Assembly (NCBI GenBank): GCA_012934845.2
Contig: WNNJ02000319.1
Coordinates: 124,001 to 188,000 of the forward strand
Direction of reading: 5' to 3'
Source of the DNA: Pomphorhynchus laevis
Taxonomy: Eukaryota; Acanthocephala; Palaeacanthocephala; Echinorhynchida; Pomphorhynchidae
DNA: 64,000 nt
The number at the start of each line of letters is the position of its first letter. The stretch's first letter is position 1. The notes beneath the pieces are model-generated. The model made no database searches. It was not told where the DNA came from and worked only from the letters and a program-made list of their open reading frames with translations. This document shows, piece by piece, positions 44,098 to 53,404 of the stretch. The position numbers were made by a program, and so were the translations under genes.

Positions 44098-44134
44098 TAC
44101 AGTTCGTTATATTTTTACTGATTTACAGTAAAAA
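44074..44134. repeat. Double palindrome at the Naiad head-to-head junction
   Basis: ATATAACGAACTGT (44074-44087) faces its complement ACAGTTCGTTATAT (44099-44112), and immediately beyond TTTTTACTG (44112-44120) faces CAGTAAAAA (44126-44134). On each side Naiad coding sequence runs outward in opposite directions. The micro-palindromes look like template-switch scars. Confidence 0.8.
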
Positions 44135-45126
44135 TACTTAAAGTAATTAAAGCACACTTTAAAAAATATTGCAAGGTAATCGAAATTAATACTGGTATAA
44201 AACACTATTTCAGTATTAATTCTACAAAAGAATTTTTAGAACAGACAAAAGGAATAAATTTTCAAAATATAAATACATATGATTTTAGTACTCTTTATAC
44301 AAATCTAGGTTTAGTAGATATTAAAGAAGCCTTAGTAAAATTAATTAATCTTATATTCGGAAAAAGATATACATATATATGTTATAATAATTATAACGCC
44401 TATCTAACAAAAATTAAACCATCAAATAAATATAAATATATGGATAAAATTGAATTAATAGAATCCTTAAATATTTTGATAAATCAAAATTATTTAAAAG
44501 TAGGGACATCTATATTTAGACAAGTAAAAGGTGTTCCAATGGGTGGTAATAGTAGCCCAATTATAGCTGATTTGTTTTTAAGCTTTATAGAATATGAATT
44601 TGTTCATAACTGTGTAAAAACTAAATCTAAACAATATAAATATATGAAATATATGTTTCGATACATTGATGATATATGTGTATTTAATTCTAATAATTTT
44701 TATTCAATTAGTGAGCACATTTATCCAGAAAGCCTTATTCTTAACAAAACCAATATTAATGATAAAGAAGGTGTATATCTAGATATGAACATTAAATTAA
44801 CATTAACTAAAACTACTATTAATTTATATCGTAAAGATGACATATTTAAATTTACAAGAAACATATTTTTGCATGAGCATTCATGCATACCATATAATAT
44901 AAAATATAATACATTAAATAATGAAATTTTAAGAATTGCAACAATATGTAATGATATTGGCTTTCTTCAAAATCATTTAAATAATTTAATAGATACATAT
45001 TTTAAACTAGGTTACTATAAAAATAACATCAAGCAGAAAATAGTAAAATATATAAATCAACACAATAATATAAAGAATAAATTTAAACTCTTAAGTGGCA
45101 AATTTTTATGGATGGATAATAAATAA
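44135..45126 (+). CDS. Naiad reverse transcriptase, open frame (5'-truncated)
   Basis: Open from the junction; reads ILKVIKAHFKKYCKVIEIN, motif A (DFSTLYTNLG), motif B (KGVPMGGNSSPIIADLF), YIDD and the thumb to the stop 45124-45126. First internal Met at 44440. Differs from the 42571-44097 copy at only a small share of residues. The finger region upstream is missing, so the enzyme would be incomplete. Confidence 0.85.
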
Positions 45127-45480
45127 TATACTTTGTATTAGAATAAGATACTAGATAGTTATTTCAGAGGAAATACATCATTAGCATGTATTTGGCCCCG
45201 CTGCTATGTTGGGTAGAGGAGTTAGGGGCCGAAACCTGATAGCATAGCAGTTCCTCCTGATGACCTCTAATTCTTATTCTGATACAACGTCTGTTATTTA
45301 TTAGTCAATTCATAAAAATGACGTTTATTTTAAATTTCATTTTTTTAACTTGATTTAAATTATAGAAAATCTAAAAACAATTATTAATTTTATTATTTAA
45401 TTATTAAATTTTGATTTAGCATTATTATGTTTTGTTTATTTTATAATTATATTAAATACGTAGACTCAGTTAGCTGATTT
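45127..45480 (+). repeat. Naiad 3' terminal region (pLTR), reference copy
   Basis: Best preserved pLTR. Order: post-stop AT sequence; AAATACAT/ATGTATTT hairpin; structured block 45170-45275; CTGATGACCTC at 45257-45267; ACAACGTCTGTTATTTATTAG; AT-rich run; terminal GACTCAGTTAGCTGA (about 45463-45477). It is followed without a gap by the leader of the next copy. Confidence 0.85.
45194..45273 (+). other. Naiad structured RNA block, reference copy
   Basis: GGCCCC 45194-45199 with GGGGCC 45225-45230; CTGCTATG 45201-45208 with CATAGCAG 45243-45250 (interlocked). As an alternative, GAGTTAGGGG 45219-45228 pairs with CCTCTAATTC 45264-45273 (10 pairs, two G-U), excluding the first helix. GAAA at 45231-45234 and CTGATGA at 45257-45263 are hammerhead-like words but in an order that gives no hammerhead. 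Pairings were found by eye. Confidence 0.55.
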
Positions 45481-45739
45481 AATTTGTTCTACTGACATGT
45501 TATTATTGACCTGTGGACTTTGTTTTCCCGGTAATATGACCTCTGCCAGAAATACTGAAACTATGTATTATTGATTACGACTTTACTATTATTTTTTCTT
45601 ATTTTCAAACAAGTTTGATGAATTTTTAATTCTTAAAAAAGGGAGAAGTTTGCATCCCAAGGTGTTTACACTTTAAAATGTAAACTGCTTCACGTGATCA
45701 CGTTTAAGAGACCAGGTAATGGCCAATAGCTAGGTCGCG

Positions 45740-45918
45740 GAGCACGTGGAGTGAAGGTGGTAGATCTTTATAGATCTTGTTCCAGCCTGCAACCGCCTTA
45801 AGCAGGGCAGCCCCCTGTCAGATGCTGCTGGATGGCCCGTTGTAAGTTTAGTCTGAGTCAACTAAACTAGGTGGCGACACCGAAAAAGCAACGTTAAAAA
45901 ATATGACTTAAAAGTTAC
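45740..45918 (+). promoter_or_regulatory. Conserved GC-rich Naiad 5' leader
   Basis: The leader before the endonuclease start codon is GC-rich amid AT-rich DNA and preserved in three copies (also 35053-35215 and 21080-21250). It can form hairpins AGATC/GATCT (near 45763-45778), CAGGG/CCCTG, and GTTTAGT/ACTAAAC (around 45845-45868). It could hold an internal promoter or a translation signal; PLE promoters are often internal to the terminal and leader region. No function is shown. Confidence 0.5.
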
Positions 45919-46011
45919 ATGTACTCAACCATATTGGAAAAATACGTAAGTACTAATGATGCCAATTTTAGATCTTTTAAATGTAACAGAAAAAATTGTA
46001 TAGTTTGTGAT
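45919..46011 (+). pseudogene. Naiad ORF start (MYSTILEKYV)
   Basis: ATG 45919-45921, then the cysteine-rich KCNRKNCIVCD, interrupted at codon 31 by the LINE insertion. Same start as the 34708-35052 copy. Confidence 0.8.
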
Positions 46012-46054
46012 AATACTGTGCTTGTTCGTTTATTCTAAGCCTTGTAGCACGTAT

Positions 46055-48816
46055 TCAAACCGATGCACTAACTGCAATGGCGACACTGATTTTTGATTTC
46101 AGCCTAGAAATACATTCGCTGTATGCAAGCTCATTACGATCAGCAGATTTGGCTGCTATCCATTTTAGTATTTTATCTGTCTCAGGTCCATTACCACCTG
46201 ACGTAGAAAATATAAGAGGAAGGAAAGTACCTCTTTCTATATCTGCAATTCGTTCACCGTACTTTGCATATTTTCGCTGTTGATGGTATATATGGCATTC
46301 GAGAGGAGTTTTGCAAGAGTATGTAGGTGCCAAAGAGTTGTAAATACATATGTCCAAAAAGGATCGCACCATATTTCCTCCGAAAATTCATCTACAAGCT
46401 ATATCAGACCGCGCTTGATCATCAGAGCAGGTTGTTGGCTTATTAAATACGTAGTTGTTTGGTATAGATCGTAAACATGGCTCAATTTGCACGTCACAGC
46501 ATACCCCTACAAGTTCCTTAGCTACAATGTCTCTCACTAAGTTATGTCATATAATAGTCATGGCACCAGTATGACATGACAATGCATGAGAAGTTGTAAA
46601 GTAAGAACCACAAGCACATTTTAGTGATGTTTCGCTTGCTTTTAGATTGTATCTTGCGCATATTGCGTCTTGGAACTCTTGTGAATTTAGCCTCGTATGT
46701 CTCATTCGGGTTGGTTTGGTACATAGCCACGAAGATGCTCCCTTGTCCGAAGCAAACTTTATTGAATTTTGTAGATCTAATCTTAATTCCATGCGAATGG
46801 CTTCACTTTCTAATGATGCAATGACCATCTTTTCTTGTTTAATCAACTTTGCTGCTTGATTTTGAGAGGTTATAAGCTGATCTCCCACTTCTTCTAGTAA
46901 CAGTGGCATGCACATTTTTCGGGATCGAACATATTCTTGTTTGGCAACCTCCATCGGGTTTAAAATCCCCAAACCACCATATTTCGTCGGCATCATATAA
47001 ATCTGTTCCAGCTCATTGTTTCCATCGTTTTGACCTATAATCTTTGGAATCAATTTCTTTGTAATCAAGTCTTTCAACGGCTTAAACCAAATAGGTTTAG
47101 TTGGACATGTGCGCATAAGGTATGTCCACTTATGTTGCAGTGCACATCTTAAAACAAAGTATGCCACCTGGGCATCAATATCTGCAATTTCTGATAAATT
47201 TTCTACCATTTTAAGCCAGGTTGCAATCTTTGATTTTACAATATTTTCAATGAACTCGTCAGCCCCACAAGGCGATCCAAGTGCGACGATTCCTTGGAAG
47301 GTTATTTCTATTTTAGTGTTGTTAAACAAAATCTTCGTAGTTTCTCCGTCGTTGGGATGAACCAATAATTTGCATTTTGTTTCGTTTATATGAAAACCAT
47401 ATTTTTCTCCTATCTGATTAAGTCTTTGCTAAACTTTATGTAATTGATCAACTGGCCCTACACAGCATGCGTCGTCGGCATACCATCTATGTACGACATT
47501 ATTCGAACATTTTTGAAGTTTATTGATTAACGGAATTGAAGCCGCTGCAAATGCCGCCATTGCAAGCGGATTACCTTGTGTAAAACCTTCTCTCGAATTT
47601 ATTGCCTCGTCCTTAATACATAATATTGGGGAATTTTGATAGCAGTTCGTAAGTGCAGTATATAAAGACGGGCATGTAAATTTAATGTTTTTCAACGCAA
47701 GCTGTCGGTTGACTAGATTAAAGGCATTCGTTGCGTCAATCTGAAGTATACCATAATCATCATTTTGTTCAAATAATTCTCTTATTGAGTGTACTGCAGC
47801 CTCAGCACCACAACGCTGACCAGCACATAATTGTACACTTCCAGCCACTTTCTGTAAATCAGTCGAAATTACGGTAAGGATAGTCTTTGAAATTATTCTA
47901 CGGCTAACTTCACCTATGCCAATTGGCCTAACTCCTGGATTTTTATCGAGCGGTATTAATCTACTTGCCATTAACGCTTCAGCATTCAGTGAACTGATCT
48001 TATTAGATGCTATTTTAATGGATAATTCTGCTAACGCATTAGAAAGTCTCATTGACTCATCCCCATAATTATGTAAAATATCGTACCAATCTTCAGCACC
48101 CAAACCTGAAGGTCCACAACTTCCATGAGTTTTCTTTGATGCTTGCCTAATGTGATTATAATCAATTTCAAGAAATACGCTACTATGATGGTCTTGGCAG
48201 CCTGGTAATCGATGTTTAAGTATAACTTCTGGATTTGCAGGTGCACCTTGAGGATGGAGAAGTAATAACTTATCTCTTACCTTTATATCTAGTACAAAAT
48301 CATCAATGTCGTGCACTCCAGACGTCACTCCATCCGCAGCAAGTAATCTCATCGCACTAGAAACCTTACCGCATAGTACTAATTTTATAAATTTTTTATA
48401 CCATATATTGTTTTCACTCTGTTCAACTGTTCGACCTTTCAATCTTCTGTTGGCCATACGATGTTGCATTACACGGCATTCGTGCACAAGGCTAGTGAGA
48501 TCATTATTCGCCCATAGGTTCAATCTGCGCTCGAGAGTTTTTCTTATAATACTTATTTTTTTGCTGTCTACTCTCTGTCTAAGTAATTGGCTAAATATTG
48601 TTGCAGTCATTAATGCACAATTTGAGCCATCACCCGAAGTTGCAGCATCAGCGTATAAATTCGCCATAATCGATACAAATTGTTTGCTAGCATTGCATCT
48701 TGGTAGATGAAATATATTCGGGACCCAGCTTATACATTCTTGCAATTTTTACATGTCGCCGCTTGCCCATTGCATGTACAAAACTCTATTTCTTCCGAAG
48801 GTTTTCCACGTGGCAT
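46055..48816 (-). pseudogene. RLE LINE polyprotein, nearly intact
   Basis: ATG at 48814-48816: MPRGKPSEEIEFCTCNGQAA, a Cys-rich start like that of the 10301 copy. Then SCGPSGLGAEDWYDIL (about 48100), PLDKNPGVRPIGIGEVSRR and QLCAGQRCGAEAAVHS (fingers), LQIDATNAFNLVNRQLAL (motif A), GFTQGNPLAMAAFAAASIPL (motif B), RWYADDACCVG (motif C), the thumb with YGGLGILNPMEVAKQEYV, GASSWL, a knuckle CACGSYFTTSHALSC, HNLVRDIVAKE, the nuclease block ARSDIA...SFLDICIYN, and the C-terminal IERGTFLPLIFSTSGGNG. One frame change near 48750 and three in-frame stops (about 47430, 46548 and 46395) separate otherwise open runs of 438 and 272 codons. Function: target-primed reverse transcription. Confidence 0.88.
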
Positions 48817-49215
48817 TTTTCAATTGTGTATATTAATTGTATTTACTTTAGATTTGTCAGAGCCCTTGTATCTCGGGATGACTGTGTAAGTAGTTATAAC
48901 ACAGCCCAAAGTTTTTGTAATTTGATAGTATTGTCTGTTTGTCTGCTCGTCTTCAATTGTGGTGTTTCGTAAAACTTTGGTAATTTCGGTTGTATTGTTC
49001 GACTGTATTTCCTCAAGCCCAAGGGTATATTTCCTTAAGCTGTGTATATTAATTGTAAGTAGTTTATTAAGCAGCCAAGAAAGTTCAAATGTATGTTATT
49101 TTATTGTATGTTATTTTATCTCAAATGTATGTTTATAAGAAACCAAAATATTTTTTAGGTTTCCAAATTTTTTTTTAAATTTTTTAATATTTTTTTTGGT
49201 AAACCAAATTTTTTT
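48817..49215 (-). promoter_or_regulatory. RLE LINE 5' leader
   Basis: Non-coding, AT-rich, sharing with 10302-10530 the block TCTGAC...AAGGGCTC and GGGATGAC region plus repeated ATTTGAGATAAAATAACATA-type words. Likely to contain the internal promoter needed by a LINE; none is proven. Confidence 0.5.
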
Positions 49216-50341
49216 TATAGTTTGTGATGTTATAAATAATAATAATTGTATCGTAAGTAATACGACAAACAAATGTTTTTCATTAAATATTAATAATAAT
49301 TGTAACTGCAATACCGCAGGTGTAGTGTATCTTATACAATGTACATGTGGATTGCAATATATAGGAAAAACATATCAAATGTTAAAAACTAGATTTAGGC
49401 AACACATATATAATATACAGCATAATAGTCAAACTATATTTCATAAACGTATGAGATTAATAGGACATGATATTAAAAACTGTAAATTATTTATTTTAGA
49501 ACATATTATCGAAGAAAATATTTCAATATTAAATCAAAAACTATTAGAAAAAGAAGATTTTTGGATTAAAACGCTTAATTCTATGTACCCATTAGGATTG
49601 AATGACGTGGTACAAGAAATTGGCAGAAGTAGTATAATACATAATAAACAACTATATTATAATAATCCAGTTAAACGCAAACCAAGAAGTCATGGTGATA
49701 AAAGGAATAGGAAAAATAGAGTTAAAAATATTAAAAAAGATATGTATATAAATGAACAATTAGAAATATTAAAACAACTTTTAAGTGATAATAAGCTAAA
49801 AGATCTTTATGTAAATATAAGAAATTTTTCTAAAGATATCATATGTTCAATAAATCAAAAGTTAATTAACGACTATGATAGACTAAGTTGTATAATAGAC
49901 AGTTATTGTAATACAAAATACTATAATCGTACAATAAATGTTAATAATAACAATAGAAAATATACATTAACCATAAACTTCATTAATAAATGTATAGATA
50001 ACATAAATATAGCCGGACTTTTAAATAATTCTAAAAGTAAAGAAATAATAGGGTCAGATTTAAGTAAATATATTCCTAAAATAAGGTATAAACTCCTACC
50101 ACCATTAGGACGAAAAATTTGTAATTATAATAAAGAATTAAAATCAATATGTAACGATAATATCAGAAACATAATGGAAACAGAATGCAATTGTAAAAGT
50201 CTTAGTTTTGATAAAATAAATGAACATATATGTACCCATAAGCTAGAATTAATTGAAAATTGTGAATTAAGAAAGCTGCTATCAAAAGGGTATAATTATA
50301 GATTAAATAACAACAACGACAAAAATAAAATTTACAGATGA
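49216..50341 (+). CDS. Naiad GIY-YIG endonuclease and CxC linker
   Basis: Open for 375 codons. N-terminal cysteines and the CNC pair, GVVYLIQCTCGLQYIGKT (GIY-YIG, about 49320-49370), LKTRFRQHIYN with the catalytic Arg, a His-rich middle (FHKRMRLIGHD), KEDFWIKTLNSMYPLGLND with the catalytic Glu, then a basic linker (KRKPRSHGDKRNRKNR, about 49675-49720), a helical region, and METECNCKSLSF, the CxC motif. The ORF stops six bases past the breakpoint at 50338, before the RT. All endonuclease residues I would expect are present. Confidence 0.9.
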
Positions 50342-50399
50342 AATCCACCGATGTTAAAATGTAGCATACTGCTGTTAGCTTATATAAAATAATAAAGCA

Positions 50400-50690
50400 A
50401 AGTGCGGGGTCATCAAAATATAAAATTGAAGCAATGACTCTTTTTCTTTATTCTTTAGCGGCTTTCCCTGTAGGTACGGGGTCCATCTTTTGAGATTTGC
50501 CTCCACTTGGCTCTATTGAGGGCGTCTTTGGTTTCCAATCCAACACTTATCAAATCATGACGTATGACGTCCATCCATCGCAGTTTCAGCCTTCCTATCG
50601 GACGCTTTCCATCCACTGTCAAGGCGGTGGACTTATTTGATGGTTGGTGTTCGCTTGCGCGGATAACTTGGTTGTACCATTATAGTCGCC
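50400..50690 (-). pseudogene. RTE-like LINE C terminus
   Basis: Reverse-strand frame LTVDGKRPIGRLKLRWMDVI, then DLISVGLETKDALNRAKWRQ and a stop near 50462. RPxGRxKxRWxD...DRAKWR is the usual C-terminal end of RTE and related LINEs. The 3' tail AATAAAGAAAAAG follows. 5'-truncated at the join with the PLE. Confidence 0.65.
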
Positions 50691-51925
50691 TTTCTCTATT
50701 ATTGGCACTACGCCAAACTGGTTCTTTATTTCTTCGTTCCGGACGTCCTATTGTTGCATCCTATTCTACTTATTCTTATAAGATCTCCAAATATATATCT
50801 ACTTTATTAAAACAAAATGCTACTAACAATCATTTTTCTTTCATTAGAGATGGTCCACTATATTCTAATTTAATTAAAAGCATTCCAATGATATTAAAAT
50901 ACTTACTGTTGATGTTAAATCTCTTTTTACAAATATTCCATTGTCAACCAATATTAATTTAACCAGTAACATTTTGGTAAATAATAATTCATTAAGTTGG
51001 TTTCTTAATAAAGATGACTGGACTAATTTGTTGGTTCTCTGCACTCAGAAATGTAATTTTTTATTTGGATCTCAGATGTGGGACCAGGTTGATGGTTTAG
51101 CCATGGATAATTTACTAGCACCTATACTAGCGGAAATTTATATGAAGTACTGGGAAGCAAGATTTGTCAAAGAATTTAATTTTATTATTAATTGGTATCG
51201 TTATGTAGACGATATTTTTATTGTATGTAAAAACAATGTTAATGACCACTATTTGTTAAGTGAATTAAATTCAAAAGACCCACATATACAGTGGAATGTT
51301 GGTTTAGAAACCGAAACTGGTTTACCTTTCTTAGATGTTTTAGTTTTTTGATTCTAATCAAATATATCAAGCTAAAGTTTTTTGAAAGAGTGAACTAATA
51401 CCTGAAATTACATCTTAGAACTCCTATGTACTTAAAAAATGGTTGATTGCAGCTGCCATGTCCCTTTTTCACCGAGCTAGAATGATTTGCTCTAAGGAAA
51501 ATTTGTTAAAAGAGAGTTATTCGATTATTGTTTTGGTTTGGTCAACAGTGGTTTCCCCGAATAGGCTATTAAAAAAGCATACTATAAAAGTTGTTGTGTT
51601 GTGAAAAGAAAGAAATATTTTGGACCTTCAAAATAAAAAATATATCTCGGAATTCATTTTATTAATAAAAAATTGAACTTCTTATTTATTAAATTTATAT
51701 ATAAAAATAAAATATCTAGTAATATTACGGATGTAATAATTTACAATAAAAAGTTGCCTAAATTGCATAACATTTTTAAATTCAAACCGAAATTTAATGA
51801 AATGTCCTTTGTCTATAAGATACCCTGTGATAACTGTTCCTCCTCTTATATTGGTCAAACTGGACAAGGATTGGAAAAGCGTATGTCACAACATAAATAT
51901 AATATTAAACGGGGTAATATGGTGG
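50691..51925 (+). pseudogene. Canonical Penelope-like element, RT and C-terminal GIY-YIG
   Basis: RT pieces: RPIVASYSTYSYKISKYIST (about 50738), VDVKSLFTNIPLSTN (motif A, about 50905), DGLAMDNLLAPILAEIYMKY (motif B, about 51093), WYRYVDDIFIV (motif C, about 51195), ETETGLPFLDVLV (motif D). Thumb remnants lie at 51430-51600. The endonuclease follows the RT: FVYKIPCDNCSSSYIGQTGQ with KRMSQHKYNIKRGN (about 51810-51915). This is the usual PLE order, opposite to the Naiads here. Several frame breaks; ends where a reverse L2-like LINE begins. Confidence 0.8.
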
Positions 51926-53290
51926 GGCGGTGAGAGGAAGGATCGGAGACCGTAGTTGTTAGAGTAATTAGGAATTTGGTGTTAGAGGGAATTACGAAAG
52001 ACGATGATAGAGCGGTAAGGCGAGTGTCGTCCAAGAAAGGGAGCTTAAACAACGGGGCGCCGACAGCGATGAGACGAAAAGTTACGAGAAGGCAGAGTTG
52101 TATGCAGATGTGGATGGTGGGCCAGGAGAGTTGAGCAAGATATGTGAATGTGTGATCAAAGCGACGGAGACGTAGGATCACTCGAACGGCGGATTTGATG
52201 ATGCGTTGTAGGGGTAGGATGATGGATTTTGGAGAATTGGCGAAGAGGCTGATGCAGTAATCGATTTTAGGGAAGAGATGCGATGAAATAAGAGACAGAA
52301 AAACGGAAGTCGATAAGAGGGCGGATGGCGGATGTCACGTAGAATTAAGTTAGACGAGCAGACCTTGTCGCGGGTGAAGAGTTTAAGCATAAGGTAATTA
52401 TCGAAATGGAATCCTAAGAAAGTAAGATTGTGGACTATGGGGATGATTGATGAGGCAAAAGATACAGGGGGAGGAGATATGTTAGGTTGACGGGTGAGGA
52501 TACACATTATTTTGGATTTGTCTGGATGAATGCAACAGGAGAGATGTCCTTAAAAAAGATGGTTTATCCGCAGGAACAAGAGACGAGAGAATGGATCTGA
52601 AGGCGAAAATATCGTTGTCGAGACGTGCTTGTGGAGATAAGGGGGTGGAAGGAGTGATATTAGTGACGATGACGCAACGATCGCGAGAAGGAAAGCGTTT
52701 CCGTAAAGGAGGACGAGTGACGTGAGTGGGTGATATCACGATAGCAGAACTGACAGTTGATGATATGGAAGGATTAGGTTTGACGACGGGAGACATAGAG
52801 GATAATGATAATAAAGAGGGTGGCAAGCGATGTGAGGAAAGGTTATGATAATAAAGAGGTTGGTGGATGTGATTTTGAGTGATGGATGTAGGTTATTTAG
52901 AAACAAGACAGGAGGGACAGGACTGGGGTGTCGGGGAGTGAAGATGACATTGGATGGGAAGTGTATATGGTGACAAGGTCGGTGAGTGAAGAAAGAACGT
53001 GGGAAACGATGTGGGTAGTTTGAGTGGACGTGTTGGATTTTGATATGTGCTAATGTGTGAGGTTACGGATTAATTTGTTTGCACAAAATTCACATTGGAA
53101 GTCTTCTGTAGACTTACTGTTGTCACAGGCGATTGTTGTCCAGACACTGCAGTCGTGTGTCGAGCATTGTACTTGCAGTTGAGCATAGTTGGTGTCGGTC
53201 GTAGTTGTTTTCTTACGTCCTCCCATCAACGTCCTTGTGGGTTTAAGCTGCAAAGCTGCACTGATTGATGTTATTTATCTCTTAAATTTT
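51926..53290 (-). pseudogene. L2-like LINE, internally deleted, with PHD-type ORF1
   Basis: At the right, ORF1: QVQCSTHDCSVWTTIACDNS and CEFCANKLIRNL (53050-53253), a PHD-like C4HC3 pattern. At the left, the RT end: SIIPIVHNLTFLGFHFDNYL (52430), SAVRVILRLRRFDHTFTYL (52170) and LPFLDDTRLTAL. Most of the endonuclease and RT between them is missing. Confidence 0.7.
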
Positions 53291-53404
53291 TTTAGTTTTC
53301 GGTGTCGTTGAAACTCGTTGAAGCAGATCTCCGAAGCTCGTTTATTGTATGTTGTAGAATTGAATATATTGTTAGATTGTATGTTTTATTATCTCACAAA
53401 CGCT

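Larger units (their letters stand above)
46012..49215 (-). mobile_element. Full-length RLE-type LINE with 13-base target duplication
   Basis: Exactly bounded by the duplication TATAGTTTGTGAT at 45999-46011 and 49216-49228, giving an element of 3204 bases. It has a leader of about 400 bases, one long ORF (48816 to about 46055), and a very short 3' tail without poly(A). It defines the family of the partial copies at 2815-3949, 7335-10530 and 17281-19010. Insertion is into the coding part of a Naiad endonuclease, so it is younger than that Naiad copy. Confidence 0.9.
45481..50341 (+). mobile_element. Naiad 5' half (leader, endonuclease, linker) split by a LINE
   Basis: Tandem to the copy before it. 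The leader 45481-45918 and the first codons (45919-46011) are separated from the rest of the endonuclease and linker (49216-50341) by the RLE LINE 46012-49215. The copy ends at AAAATTTACAG (50328-50338), within a few bases of the point where the 42190-44097 copy begins, so breakpoints in two copies coincide. Confidence 0.88.

Noticed and set aside
45194-45250. HDV-like ribozyme in the Naiad pLTR
   Set aside because: The interlocked helices recall the P1/P2 topology, but there is no convincing P3 or P4 and no catalytic C in a J4/2 position.
45170-45275. Canonical hammerhead ribozyme in the Naiad pLTR (CTGATGA and GAAA are both present)
   Set aside because: The order GAAA then CTGATGA would need a type II layout; only 22 bases lie between them and they do not form stems III and I, and two unpaired bases separate the possible stem II from GAAA.
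46077-46283. + strand ORFs in 46077-48972 as genes
   Set aside because: They are antisense to the well-supported RLE LINE protein.
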